Numbered from the stretch's first letter, positions 19,270-28,104 are shown. The stretch is 64,000 nt of DNA from Lysinibacillus pinottii (GCF_024753545.1 NZ_JANTOO010000014.1:496001-560000), one strand, 5' to 3'. Notes: generated by a model from the sequence alone, not told the origin. Made by a program: numbers and translations.

Positions 19270-19749
19270 TTATTTTCTTTTTGCTTTTGGAGGGCCTAAT
19301 ATTTCAGCCATTACCACAGCCTGCATGAGAGCATTTTTAGATTGCGGGACTTGAAAAGGAGAATGTGTCCCAGTTACTTTCACTTCTTCTTTCCCAGCTG
19401 CTAATCGTCCTTTTTGCTCTCGGATAAACGAGCGCTTTGGCACATCCGCTGGAATGACAGGTGGCGCAACATAGCTTGGGACTTCCTTCGTCACTTGTTC
19501 CTCAACCAATTTCTTAGTCTCTTGAACCTTTTCATTTTCCGGAATCCAATCCCCTATAAATTCTCGAGCAAAATCTTCAAAACTTTGTGGTTTTTGATGA
19601 TGCTGTGGAGTTTCTTCAAGCACAGGTGACTCTACACGTGTGTCCTTATTATTAAAAGGAGGCATTGATTTTTGTGGTTTTTTATTTTTTGATTTTCCGA
19701 AAATAGAGCTGACTATGGCAATTATTGCAAAAATAATTAATTGTTCCAT
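19270..19749 (-). CDS. Hypothetical protein with N-terminal membrane anchor (yqfB position)
   Basis: 159 residues with one N-terminal hydrophobic helix (about 3-17). A Lys/Pro-rich linker and a conserved-looking ending ALMQAVVMAEILGPPKAKRK follow. I recognise no domain. It is 25 bp after floA in the same operon, so it may act with the FloA/NfeD membrane scaffold. GGAGCAG precedes the ATG. Confidence 0.7.
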   Translation of the reverse strand: MEQLIIFAIIAIVSSIFGKSKNKKPQKSMPPFNNKDTRVESPVLEETPQHHQKPQSFEDFAREFIGDWIPENEKVQETKKLVEEQVTKEVPSYVAPPVIPADVPKRSFIREQKGRLAAGKEEVKVTGTHSPFQVPQSKNALMQAVVMAEILGPPKAKRK

Positions 19750-19774
19750 ATGTTAGTTCTGCTCCTTTCCGTTT

Positions 19775-20779
19775 TTAAACATTTGGTTCGTTTGTTTCTG
19801 GTTTATCGTTACTTACTTTTGAAATGGAATCACGCATAGCCGTATCAGCTTGAATATTACGATAGTTCATATAATCCATTATGCCAAGATTACCTGAGCG
19901 TAATGCTTCTGCCATCGCTTGAGGTACTTCTGCTTCTGCTTCTACTACTTTCGCTTTCATCTCTTGGACGCGGGCAATCATCTCTTGCTCATTAGCTACA
20001 GCCATTGCACGACGTTCCTCAGCCTTTGCTTGAGCAATGTTTTTATCTGCTTGCGCTTGTTCAATTTGTAATTCTGCCCCAATGTTTTTACCGATATCTA
20101 CATCAGCAATATCAATGGATAAGATTTCAAAGGCTGTTCCAGAATCCAAACCTTTTGATAAAACGGTTTGTGAAATCATATCCGGATTTTCTAATACTTC
20201 CGTATGGCTAGTTGCTGAACCAATTGTAGAAACAATCCCTTCCCCTACACGGGCAATAACAGTTTCTTCACCAGCACCACCAACTAAACGCTCAATGTTG
20301 GCACGTACGGTAATACGCGCTTTAGCCTTTACCTCAATCCCGTTCATTGCTACACCTGAAATAAATGGTGTTTCAATCACTTTTGGGTTTACAGACATTT
20401 GAACTGCTTCAAGTACATCTCGCCCAGCTAAATCAATTGCAGCACAGCGCTCAAAGGATAATTCAATATTCGCACGGTGTGCAGCAATTAATGCATTGAC
20501 AACTCGGTCTACATTACCACCAGCTAAATAGTGGCTTTCAAGCTGGTTTATCGTTACAGGTAAACCTGCTTTATGTGCTTTAATCAACGGATTTACAATT
20601 CGAGACGGAATTACACGACGTAAGCGCATCCCAATTAATGTGAAAATACTAACACGGACGCCTGCAGCCAGTGCAGAAATCCATAGTGCTACTGGTACAA
20701 AGGTAAAGAATACCGCTAGTACAATAAATAAAATAACCAGTCCAGCTATAGGACCAATTAATGCTAAATCAAAACCCAT
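19775..20779 (-). CDS. floA: Flotillin-like protein FloA
   Basis: A 334-residue SPFH/flotillin-like scaffold that organises functional membrane microdomains. A membrane hairpin lies near the N terminus (about 8-45). The SPFH region contains RVVNALIAAHRANIELSF, and an EA-rich coiled coil (about 238-290) is typical of flotillins. It sits 3 bp after the NfeD-family gene, the usual partner order. GGAGG precedes the ATG. Confidence 0.95.
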   Translation of the reverse strand: MGFDLALIGPIAGLVILFIVLAVFFTFVPVALWISALAAGVRVSIFTLIGMRLRRVIPSRIVNPLIKAHKAGLPVTINQLESHYLAGGNVDRVVNALIAAHRANIELSFERCAAIDLAGRDVLEAVQMSVNPKVIETPFISGVAMNGIEVKAKARITVRANIERLVGGAGEETVIARVGEGIVSTIGSATSHTEVLENPDMISQTVLSKGLDSGTAFEILSIDIADVDIGKNIGAELQIEQAQADKNIAQAKAEERRAMAVANEQEMIARVQEMKAKVVEAEAEVPQAMAEALRSGNLGIMDYMNYRNIQADTAMRDSISKVSNDKPETNEPNV

Positions 20780-20782
20780 TTC

Positions 20783-22111
20783 CTATTCCTCCATCTCTTT
20801 TTTTGTTTGTCTCACGACAATACGTGAGCCTTCAACTTTAATAATTTCTACATGTTTATTTGCATCGACATAGCCACCCTCTGATACAACATCAATGCGT
20901 TCACTGTCAAGAACCATTGTACCCGCTGGACGTAAAGGAGTAAGTGTAGTCCCTACTTTTCCTAACAATTCTGTGCGATTGACGTTGGAGACATAGCCCT
21001 CTTCTGTCGTAGTTGCATCCATTAACACCAGCCTGTTTAAGACATGCAGTTTTTTCCCGAAAAATTTCATCAGAATCACCATTCCTATAATCGCTATTAC
21101 AAGCGCAATGAGAATTGCTATTATCATTTGCATAATATTTGCACCTGCCAGTAATAAACTTAGTATTATGAGCACACCACCTAAAATACCGACAATTCCA
21201 CCAGGAACAAAAAACTCTGCCACTACAAGTGCTAAACCAATAATCAATAACAATAAGGATTCATAGCCAGCAAAGCCCGCAACCATATGTCCAAAGAAAA
21301 ATAAACCAAGCGCTGATAATCCCATTATACCCGGAACGCCAAATCCTGGCGAATAGAGCTCCATGACAAGACCTAGACTTGCAATGGATAATAAAATTGG
21401 AACAATAATTGGATTTGTAATAAACCGAGCTAATTTCTCAGAGAATGTTGGTTCGATTGAAACGACATCACGATCTTGTAAGTCTTTTTTCTCTAAAAGT
21501 TCCTGAAAATTTTTCACGGTACCCTCTGAGTATTTGACCTTTAATGCCTCCGATGCTGAAAGCGTTAATAAATTTTTTCCCTCCGCACGATACTCTGGCA
21601 ATTCATAATTGGAATCAGCCATTGCTAAAGCATACTTTGGATCTCGACCAGATGTCTCTGCTGCTGCTGACATTTGAGCAAGCCACGCACTATTTGCTTT
21701 CAAATCAGCTGTATTACCCGCTGAATCGATAACCGCTGCAGCACCGATTGTTCCATTGGGCACCATGTAGATTTCATCCGCATGTAAGGCTAAAAAAGCT
21801 CCTGCTGAATGGGCATCCTTATTAATAAAAGCAATTGTCCATATATCCGTTGCATCCATAAGCATGGCGATATCACTTGCTGCATTTACAAATCCGCCAG
21901 GCGTATGTATATCTAAGATAATCGCTTTCGCATTGTTTTCTTTAGCCTCATTAAAAGCTCGTTCTAAAAATGCGTGAAGCCCTCGCTCTACTTCATTATG
22001 AATAGGAACGTGGTAGACCTTACTGCTTGCAAACGCCGAAGTTAATGGAAACGCTAACAAAAAAGTCATCCATATTACTAGTAAATAGCTAAGGATTCTC
22101 CGTTTTCGCAC
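20783..22111 (-). CDS. NfeD family membrane-bound serine protease-like protein (YqeZ)
   Basis: 442 residues. Signal peptide 1-28, then a ClpP/SppA-fold domain (IDIHTPGGFVNAASDIAMLM, and HSAGAFLALHADEIYM with a Ser at the nucleophile position). Four to five transmembrane helices (about 238-350) and a C-terminal OB-like NfeD domain follow. The family partners flotillins. The GTG start has a GGGAGGG site. Confidence 0.9.
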   Translation of the reverse strand: MRKRRILSYLLVIWMTFLLAFPLTSAFASSKVYHVPIHNEVERGLHAFLERAFNEAKENNAKAIILDIHTPGGFVNAASDIAMLMDATDIWTIAFINKDAHSAGAFLALHADEIYMVPNGTIGAAAVIDSAGNTADLKANSAWLAQMSAAAETSGRDPKYALAMADSNYELPEYRAEGKNLLTLSASEALKVKYSEGTVKNFQELLEKKDLQDRDVVSIEPTFSEKLARFITNPIIVPILLSIASLGLVMELYSPGFGVPGIMGLSALGLFFFGHMVAGFAGYESLLLLIIGLALVVAEFFVPGGIVGILGGVLIILSLLLAGANIMQMIIAILIALVIAIIGMVILMKFFGKKLHVLNRLVLMDATTTEEGYVSNVNRTELLGKVGTTLTPLRPAGTMVLDSERIDVVSEGGYVDANKHVEIIKVEGSRIVVRQTKKEMEE

Positions 22112-22238
22112 CTTTTTCCCTCCCTTCTAACATGCTTCTCCTCTGTATATACGGTCAAACATGTAAAAAGTTTCACATATCTGAAAAATTATTTCGACTA
22201 TTTGTACATGTTGCTTACAACTTAGTATTACACAAAAA

Positions 22239-22275
22239 AGCCGAATGAATCTAGTTGATATCCATCCGGCTTTTT
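22239..22275. terminator. Bidirectional terminator-like hairpin upstream of yqeZ
   Basis: AGCCGAATG (22239-22247) pairs with CATCCGGCT (22263-22271) with one mismatch. An A-run before and a T-run after allow termination in both directions. Confidence 0.7.
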
Positions 22276-22299
22276 CATATGTACGTAAATCGAGCAATG

Positions 22300-22343
22300 T
22301 AAAATACCTGAAATTAATTACATCTGTAATTAATTCCAGGTAT
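22300..22343 (-). terminator. Terminator of rpsU
   Basis: A long hairpin (22304-22321 with 22326-22343; arms start ATACCTG and end CAGGTAT). In the minus direction it is followed by TTTTA. Two tandem terminators therefore separate rpsU from the yqeZ-floA operon. No yqeY gene is present in this gap. Confidence 0.75.
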
Positions 22344-22412
22344 ATCTTTGTCTGCTCAGTGAATCATACGATTGCGTGTTATGAACGTAGGGATTTTTAA
22401 TGGGAAATTAAA

Positions 22413-22586
22413 TTACCACTTACGTTTACGTGCAGCTTCTGATTTCTTTTTACGTTTTACGCTAGGTTTTTCGTAGAACTCGCGCTTTCTAACTTCTTGA
22501 ATTGTACCACTTTTTGATACAGTACGTTTGAAGCGGCGAAGAGCATCTTCAAGCGATTCGTTTTTGCGAACGACAGTTTTTGACAT
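22413..22586 (-). CDS. rpsU: 30S ribosomal protein S21
   Basis: A 57-residue S21 with the typical basic sequence VVRKNESLEDALRRFKR and a Lys/Arg-rich C terminus. The start is the ATG at 22586, giving the standard S21 length; an in-frame extension to 22610 would include the purine-rich ribosome site. Confidence 0.97.
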   Translation of the reverse strand: MSKTVVRKNESLEDALRRFKRTVSKSGTIQEVRKREFYEKPSVKRKKKSEAARKRKW

Positions 22587-22801
22587 CTCTCTTTCCCTCC
22601 CTCCGAACACACGTCAATACACAATTTAGGCAAATCACCTTCTGTTGTGTACTAAAAAATTATATCGTATTGTCTAATAATGGTCAATAGAAAGTGTGCG
22701 AAAATATCAAGTGAATTTTTGGTTTTATTTCTAATTGGAATTCGAAGAGCAAATTTGGCTCCCAATAAAAAAATAATTGTATTTTTCTATTCATATAGGG
22801 G

Positions 22802-22831
22802 TTTACAAAAAATAGAATATGGGCGTAGAAT
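22802..22831 (+). promoter_or_regulatory. Promoter of the ktrBA riboswitch transcript
   Basis: TTTACA (22802-22807), an 18-bp spacer and TAGAAT (22826-22831). It lies about 40 bp upstream of the first conserved riboswitch positions. Confidence 0.55.
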
Positions 22832-22867
22832 AATCACATTCAATTTAATACTGGCCAAATCTCAAAC

Positions 22868-22999
22868 ATTGAGAACGGAGGACCCAATATATTGGGGTTA
22901 ATTCTGCACATGCAGAAAGGATGAGAAACTCTTTCGCCATCCTACCCGTCAGCTAACTTCGTCGGCTAAAGCGAAGGAGGTCCTATTCGACCACCTATT
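22868..22999 (+). promoter_or_regulatory. ydaO-type c-di-AMP riboswitch
   Basis: Conserved ydaO/yuaA elements are present in order: GGACCCAAT followed by GGGTTAAT (about 22879-22902), a variable stem (about 22903-22945), and the signature CCCGTCAGCTAACTTCGTCGG near 22945-22965, then GCGAAGGAGGTCC (about 22971-22983) closing back on the 5' part. In Bacillus this off-switch lowers ktrAB expression when c-di-AMP is high. Position and downstream genes fit exactly. Confidence 0.92.
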
Positions 23000-23034
23000 A
23001 GCATGTTTTCTCCTATTCTTTACATGCTTTTTTA
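23000..23034 (+). terminator. Riboswitch expression-platform terminator
   Basis: AGCATGT (23000-23006) pairs with ACATGCT (23022-23028), followed by TTTTTT. It sits directly after the riboswitch aptamer and upstream of ktrB. Confidence 0.8.
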
Positions 23035-23095
23035 GTTGGTCTTTTTTTATGCATATTTAAAATCAAGTAATTTAACATCTATAGAGGAGAACAAG

Positions 23096-24433
23096 ATGAA
23101 CACTTTTAGAAACACATTAAATCCTCCCAAAATTCTTGTACTTGGCTTTGCACTTATTATTATCATCGGGACTTTTCTTTTAACGATGCCTCTTTCTACA
23201 GAAGATGGAAAAGGACTTTCGTTTTTAGATGCATTATTCACCGCTACATCAGCAACTTGTGTAACGGGATTAATTGTTGTCGATACAGGTGATACTTTTT
23301 CAGTTTTCGGAGAAGTAGTCATTTTATGCCTAATCCAAATTGGTGGTTTAGGATTCATGACATTTGCAACATTGTTATTTTTACTACTCGGGAAAAAAAT
23401 ATCTTTAAAAGAAAGACTTTTGCTTAAGGAAGCATTTAATAATATTTCCATTGCTGGCCTTGTTAAATTAGTAAAGAGAATACTGCTCTTTACAGCATTG
23501 ATTGAAATAATTGGTGGTCTTATTTTATCGATTCGTTTTTCTTTTGATATGCCTATAGGAAAAGCTGTGTATTTTGGCTTTTTTCATGCAATTTCTAATT
23601 TCAATAATGCAGGTTTTGATTTAATGGGCGGATTTAATGGAATGACAGCTTATGTAGATGACCCATTCGTCGTTTTAACAATTTGCGTGCTCATTACAAT
23701 TGGAGGCTTGGGGTTTATTGTCATGAATGAACTATATGAATATCGAGTTACTAAAAGACTTTCCGTTCATACAAAAATTGTTTTAGCGTCTACAATTATT
23801 TTAACGGTAAGCGCTACAATTTTGATATTTTTGTTTGAATTTGGAAATGATAAAACACTTGGTCCTTTAACTGAATGGGGCAAAGTATTAGGTTCTTTTT
23901 ACCAAGCTGTTACACCAAGAACAGCAGGTTCCAATACACTGGCTATCGGTGACTTAACACATTCTACATTATTTTTAATAATTCTCTTAATGTTTATTGG
24001 AGCTGGATCTGGTTCCACTGCAGGTGGTATAAAAATAACAACTTTCGCAGTATTAGTTGCTACAATGTGGTCACAAATCCGTGGAAAAGAAGATGTTGTT
24101 TTATTTAAACGTAGAATTGTCACTGAGACTATCTTAAAGGCTTTGACTGTCACAATGTGTGGCGTACTTATCGTTGTTGTGGTGACAATCATTCTTAGCA
24201 TTACTGAACAACGTCATAGTTTCATGATGTATTTATTTGAAGCAACCTCTGCATTTGGTACTGTCGGTCTTTCGATGGGGTTGACACCTGAGTTATCCCC
24301 TACTGGTAGAATTCTCATTATTTTAACGATGTTTGCTGGAAGACTAGGTCCATTAACCATTGCTTTCGCTATTACAAAACGACGAAAAACAGAAGCCTTT
24401 CGACATCCTAAAGGTAATATTATGATTGGATAA
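23096..24433 (+). CDS. ktrB: Ktr potassium uptake system membrane subunit KtrB
   Basis: 445 residues, the same length as B. subtilis KtrB. It has the four M1-P-M2 repeats of the Trk/Ktr/HKT superfamily with pore segments such as SATCVTGL, NNAGFDL, TPRTAG and SAFGTVGLS, whose Gly residues form the selectivity filter. It is a homodimeric K+ (Na+-dependent) transporter. The start is the ATG at 23096 with GAGGAG upstream; an upstream in-frame start at 23036 would fall in the riboswitch terminator tail. Confidence 0.95.
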   Translation: MNTFRNTLNPPKILVLGFALIIIIGTFLLTMPLSTEDGKGLSFLDALFTATSATCVTGLIVVDTGDTFSVFGEVVILCLIQIGGLGFMTFATLLFLLLGKKISLKERLLLKEAFNNISIAGLVKLVKRILLFTALIEIIGGLILSIRFSFDMPIGKAVYFGFFHAISNFNNAGFDLMGGFNGMTAYVDDPFVVLTICVLITIGGLGFIVMNELYEYRVTKRLSVHTKIVLASTIILTVSATILIFLFEFGNDKTLGPLTEWGKVLGSFYQAVTPRTAGSNTLAIGDLTHSTLFLIILLMFIGAGSGSTAGGIKITTFAVLVATMWSQIRGKEDVVLFKRRIVTETILKALTVTMCGVLIVVVVTIILSITEQRHSFMMYLFEATSAFGTVGLSMGLTPELSPTGRILIILTMFAGRLGPLTIAFAITKRRKTEAFRHPKGNIMIG

Positions 24434-24459
24434 CAAAATTAGAGGAGTGTGCTATAGCT

Positions 24460-25116
24460 ATGGCTATTAAACAATATGCAGTTATTGGCCTAGGAAGATT
24501 CGGAACAAGCGTTGCCCGCAGGCTCCACGAAGCTGGACAGGAAATTTTAGGAATTGATATTAACGAAGAAAGAGTGGAGGATGCAGAACCCTATGTTACC
24601 CACGCTGTAGTAGCTGATACAACTGAAGAAAAAGCTTTAACCTCTATTGGTATAGGAAATTTTGATTGCGTTATAGTGGCTATAGGTAACGATATGCAGT
24701 CAAGTATTTTAACGGTATCTCTATTAAAAGAACTAGGGATAAAAAAAATTATTGCTAAGGCCCTTGGTAAAAGACATGGGCAGGTTTTGGATAAAGTAGG
24801 TGCTGATTGGATTATTTATCCCGAGCGAGATATGGGAGAGCGCGTGGCAAATCAGCTATTGTCTCCGAATATGCTGAATTATATCGAATTGTCTAAGGAA
24901 TATAGTATAGAAGAAATTATGATCCCTTCAAAAATGGCTGGGCAAAATCTGCGAGATTTAGATTTGCGTGCGAAATATAACGTTAGTGTTATTGCCATTG
25001 TTCGAGTAGGAGACATCATTATTTCCCCTTCCCCTGAGCAAAACTTGGAACAGGAAGATATTTTAGTGATGATTGGTCATCGAAAAGATCTCGCTTTTTT
25101 TTCAAACATACAATAA
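24460..25116 (+). CDS. ktrA: Ktr potassium uptake system regulatory subunit KtrA
   Basis: A 218-residue cytoplasmic gating ring subunit. The RCK-N Rossmann domain (AVIGLGRFGTSVARRL, about 7-22) binds ATP/ADP, and the RCK-C domain (about 130-218) is the site where c-di-AMP binds in homologues. It is 26 bp after ktrB, with GAGGAG upstream. So this operon may be controlled by c-di-AMP both at the RNA and the protein level. Confidence 0.95.
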   Translation: MAIKQYAVIGLGRFGTSVARRLHEAGQEILGIDINEERVEDAEPYVTHAVVADTTEEKALTSIGIGNFDCVIVAIGNDMQSSILTVSLLKELGIKKIIAKALGKRHGQVLDKVGADWIIYPERDMGERVANQLLSPNMLNYIELSKEYSIEEIMIPSKMAGQNLRDLDLRAKYNVSVIAIVRVGDIIISPSPEQNLEQEDILVMIGHRKDLAFFSNIQ

Positions 25117-25117
25117 C

Positions 25118-25151
25118 AAAAAAGGCTGTTTCAAGACCCCTTGATACAGCC
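25118..25151. terminator. Terminator between convergent ktrA and cotJC
   Basis: GGCTGTTTCAAG (25124-25135) pairs with CTTGATACAGCC with one mismatch. A T-run follows in the minus direction (for cotJC), with a weaker one in the plus direction. Confidence 0.8.
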
Positions 25152-25163
25152 AGCCACTTTTTC

Positions 25164-25733
25164 TTAGAAAATCTTCTGTTGATCCCTATCATCTTTTAAA
25201 ATTTCTACTGCCTCTCTAAAACGTTGAGAATGGACAATTTCACGTTCACGTAAAAACTTCAAACTGTCATTTAAATCGGTATCATCAGATAAATCAATAA
25301 TCCATTGATAGGTGGCACGCGCCTTTTCCTCAGCCGCAATATCTTCATATAAATCTGCTATTGGGTCCCCCTTTGCCTGAATATAAGTTGCTGTAAATGG
25401 CACACCAGAAGCATTTTGATAGAATAAAGCTCTGTCATGATTTACATAATGGTCCCCTAATCCCGCTTCTTTTAGCATTTCTGGCGTAGCATCTTTTGTA
25501 AGCTTGTAAATCATCGTAGCAATCATTTCTAAATGGGAAAACTCTTCAGTCGCTATATCTGTTAATAATCCAACCACTTTATCAGGAATCGTATAGCGTT
25601 GATTCATATAACGAAGGGCTGCTGCTAATTCCCCGTCAGCTCCTCCATATTGCTCAATTAAAAACTTAGCAAGCATAGGGTTACAAGTACTAACCTTTAC
25701 CGGGTATTGAAGTTTTTTTTCATAATACCACAA
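25164..25733 (-). CDS. cotJC: Spore coat protein CotJC (manganese catalase family)
   Basis: 189 residues with near-full similarity to B. subtilis CotJC, including YEKKLQYPVKVSTCNP and the di-metal ligands in TEEFSHLEMIAT and AAEEKARATYQW. It is an inner-coat protein with a ferritin-like manganese-catalase fold. The TTG start is preceded by AGGAGG. It is the last gene of cotJABC. Confidence 0.95.
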   Translation of the reverse strand: MWYYEKKLQYPVKVSTCNPMLAKFLIEQYGGADGELAAALRYMNQRYTIPDKVVGLLTDIATEEFSHLEMIATMIYKLTKDATPEMLKEAGLGDHYVNHDRALFYQNASGVPFTATYIQAKGDPIADLYEDIAAEEKARATYQWIIDLSDDTDLNDSLKFLREREIVHSQRFREAVEILKDDRDQQKIF

Positions 25734-25757
25734 GAATAAATTCCTCCTAATGATTTG

Positions 25758-26021
25758 TTATACTTGCCACGGCCATGGGGTATCAACCCAATTAAAAGGA
25801 TAATCTGAATAACTTCGTCCAAAATTCATTAATGGACCAAACTTTTGTTCAAAATTTACTTTGAGCTTCATACTTTTTTCGGTGTTTTCATTAAATTGTT
25901 GAATAGCAGTATAGTCATGTGGATGTGTATCTAAATAGAGATTTAACTCAACGATGACGAAATCAATTGCCTGTATTTCTTCAAGTAAGGTATAAAATTC
26001 GGGCGACATCTTTTTAGTCAT
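25758..26021 (-). CDS. cotJB: Spore coat protein CotJB
   Basis: An 87-residue CotJB family protein (LLEEIQAIDFVIVELNLYLDTHP). It overlaps the end of cotJA by 4 bp (ATGA), so it is translationally coupled. GGAGGG precedes the ATG. Confidence 0.93.
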   Translation of the reverse strand: MTKKMSPEFYTLLEEIQAIDFVIVELNLYLDTHPHDYTAIQQFNENTEKSMKLKVNFEQKFGPLMNFGRSYSDYPFNWVDTPWPWQV

Positions 26022-26242
26022 GCTTTCTCCCTCCTTTTCATCAGAAATGGATAGGGGCTAAATAATTGTGGCCATAGTGTTCCCGCCCTAAGTGTCTCTC
26101 TCGGGGTTTGGAATTGGGGGAGTCCAGGTGGTTGAAAGCCCATATATAATTGTGGTGGCGTAGCATAATACTTTACTTCGATGGGCTTGCAGGGATCAAA
26201 GGGACTAATATAGGGCTTCCAATACTTATACTGCGTAAACAT
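26018..26242 (-). CDS. cotJA: Spore coat-associated protein CotJA
   Basis: A 74-residue CotJA, rich in Pro and aromatic residues (YKWKPYISPFDPC-like start, repeated Pro/Gln later). It is the first gene of the cotJ operon, expressed in the mother cell in Bacillus. GAAAGGAGG precedes the ATG. Confidence 0.9.
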   Translation of the reverse strand: MFTQYKYWKPYISPFDPCKPIEVKYYATPPQLYMGFQPPGLPQFQTPRETLRAGTLWPQLFSPYPFLMKRREKA

Positions 26243-26277
26243 GACATCCTCCTTTCTATATTCAAAATCATCAGTGG

Positions 26278-26306
26278 AGTATATGTGATGGTAGTAGGCA
26301 TTATTC
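26278..26306 (-). promoter_or_regulatory. Possible sigma-E promoter of cotJABC
   Basis: Minus-strand GAATAAT (26300-26306), a 14-bp spacer and CATATACT (26278-26285) loosely match the sigma-E consensus, 36 bp upstream of cotJA. cotJ is sigma-E dependent in B. subtilis. Confidence 0.35.
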
Positions 26307-26313
26307 TACATGC

Positions 26314-26347
26314 AAAAAAGCCACTAGCTTCTTACAGAGCTAGTAGC
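26314..26347 (-). terminator. Terminator of deoC
   Basis: GCCACTAGCT (26320-26329) pairs with AGCTAGTAGC (26338-26347) with one mismatch. A T-run follows in the minus direction. Confidence 0.85.
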
Positions 26348-26368
26348 TTAATATCCATAAAGAAATTA

Positions 26369-27040
26369 TTAATAATTAGAATCTGCTATTAAACCATTCA
26401 TGATGGCTACGCCAGAGCTTGCACCAATACGAGTTGCTCCTGCTTCCACCATGCTTTTCATATCCTCTAAGCTACGAACACCGCCTGAGGCTTTAACACC
26501 AAGTTCAGGACCTACTGTTTTACGCATTAGGGCAATATCTGCTGCTGTTGCGCCACCAGTTGAAAAACCAGTAGATGTTTTTACATAATCAGCACCAGCT
26601 GCCACAGCAAGCTCACATGCTTTTACTTTTTCTTCATCTGTTAATAAACATGATTCAATGATGACTTTTACAAGTGCGCTGCCTTTAGCTGCTTGCACAA
26701 CTGCAGCGATGTCAGCTTGTACAAGGTCATAATTTTTATCTTTCAATGCGCCAATATTAATGACCATATCTACCTCATTTGCACCGTTCGCAATTGCATC
26801 TTTTACTTCAAATGCTTTCACAGCTGGTGTATTGGCACCAAGAGGGAATCCAATTACCGTACAAACTAACACGTCTGATCCTTGTAATAATTCGCTACTG
26901 TGTTTCACCCAAGTCGGATTTACACATACAGAGGCAAAATTAAATTGCTTCGCTTCTGCACATAGTTTTTCAATTTGTTCTTTTGTTGCCTCAGCCTTTA
27001 ATAATGTATGATCGATCATACGCGCAAAATTTTGTTCCAT
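26369..27040 (-). CDS. deoC: Deoxyribose-phosphate aldolase
   Basis: A 223-residue class I aldolase that splits deoxyribose-5-phosphate to glyceraldehyde-3-phosphate and acetaldehyde. The Schiff-base Lys lies in DYVKTSTGF (about 151-159), and the second catalytic Lys in VKASGGVRS (about 182-190). GAAGGAG precedes the ATG. It is monocistronic here, the last intact chromosomal gene before the prophage junction. Confidence 0.96.
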   Translation of the reverse strand: MEQNFARMIDHTLLKAEATKEQIEKLCAEAKQFNFASVCVNPTWVKHSSELLQGSDVLVCTVIGFPLGANTPAVKAFEVKDAIANGANEVDMVINIGALKDKNYDLVQADIAAVVQAAKGSALVKVIIESCLLTDEEKVKACELAVAAGADYVKTSTGFSTGGATAADIALMRKTVGPELGVKASGGVRSLEDMKSMVEAGATRIGASSGVAIMNGLIADSNY

Positions 27041-27423
27041 TTTTTAACGCTCCTTCTTCAATCAAGATGTACGTACCTCTTCGAATCATACCATTTTTTC
27101 ACGTTGTCGTCTAATTTCTTTCTATTTAAAAAGATTGTTGGTGTTGTCCTTGTGAATGTAGCTCTTAATTATTAGCTATAATGAGTGTCCATTCAAGTAA
27201 TAGAATCCTTGAACAACTTTTACATAAGTATAGTTTACCCCCTAGTGAAACAATTAGTCCTTTAAAAAAAGAGGACAAAAACAAGCATAAAAAAATCTTT
27301 AAAGTATTGATTTTAAAAGGTTTATGTTATCATAAATCACGTATCTAAAATAAGTACACTACAAAATAATTTAAAATGAGAAGAAACACAAGGTAATGTG
27401 AAGTTGAAAGGATGATATACATT
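27041..27423. other. Intergenic region upstream of deoC and of the mtaB fragment
   Basis: AT-rich, with no coding frame. On the plus strand an extended -10 (TGT-TATCAT, 27326-27333) with a poor -35 could drive the mtaB fragment. A GAAAGGATG ribosome site is at about 27407-27415. Confidence 0.4.
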
Positions 27424-27501
27424 ATGAGTAACGAGCGATCAAAAATCGTGAGTTTCCATACTCTAGGTTGTGGAGTAGTAAACAATAATATGATTGCGTA
27501 G
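27424..27501 (+). pseudogene. mtaB: 5' fragment of mtaB (tRNA t6A37 methylthiotransferase), truncated at the prophage junction
   Basis: A 25-codon frame with a good ribosome site begins MSNERSKIVSFHTLGC, which matches the MtaB N terminus (FHTLGCKVN in B. subtilis). The Cys at 27469-27471 would be the first conserved Cys of the MTTase domain. After it the sequence (GVVNNNMIA, then TAG) is unlike MtaB. The rest of the gene is not in the window. This marks the likely left end of the prophage. It is on the strand opposite to deoC and to the rpsU-rpoD string. Confidence 0.65.
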
Positions 27502-27564
27502 GAACCTATTAATATCAACGTCTCACCCCCTTGGATTTTTCCCTCTAATTCACTACTTTTTATG

Positions 27565-28104
27565 TTAAATCGCCTCTCCTATTGTCTTTAAGATTTCTAA
27601 AAACAATGGACTTAGGTTTATCAATACATAACCTAAACCAGCATTCATAATCATTGACCACGCTTTTTCAGAATTTCCAAGCATGAAGAAGAAACATGCA
27701 CCTACCATGATCACCGATGCTATAGGAAAACTAATCGCTACTAATATTTGAACAACAGGATCTAAAGCAGTTGCCAGTATTTCTAACGACTTATCAGCAA
27801 TGATTCCAGTATGTTGAGGTATTGTATTAACAGGGATTGTGGATAGTGTGGATGGTATTTGTGCAGTAATTGGTTCTACTGTTTGTTGTACTGGTGCACT
27901 TACAGGTATAGCTGTGGAGGAATAAGTGTTATTGAATTTGTTGAACATGAATAATCCTGTGCCAATGGCTGTTAATGTAGGAACTGATGCAGCCAAAGCT
28001 ACATCTCTTAAAGTTGCATACTTTTCATCACCTTCGAAACGATCACTATAATCTGTATATTCATTAGCAGGTACAACCTCAGTTCTAATACGCTTTTTAA
28101 ACAT
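27565..28104 (-). CDS. Putative small pilin-like/TrbC-like membrane protein of the left-end cassette
   Basis: 179 residues with an N-terminal hydrophobic helix (about 37-53) and two C-terminal helices (about 115-142 and 152-175), the last pair joined by a short loop. This topology recalls VirB2/TrbC-like subunits, but sequence identity to them cannot be asserted. The segment between (60-105) is Pro/Thr/Ser-rich. It follows the replication-relaxation gene with no gap. GAGGAGG precedes the ATG. Confidence 0.55.
   Translation of the reverse strand: MFKKRIRTEVVPANEYTDYSDRFEGDEKYATLRDVALAASVPTLTAIGTGLFMFNKFNNTYSSTAIPVSAPVQQTVEPITAQIPSTLSTIPVNTIPQHTGIIADKSLEILATALDPVVQILVAISFPIASVIMVGACFFFMLGNSEKAWSMIMNAGLGYVLINLSPLFLEILKTIGEAI

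Noticed and set aside
22112..22412. A yqeY gene between rpsU and yqeZ, as in B. subtilis
   Set aside because: The gap holds only two terminator hairpins and no frame of adequate length.
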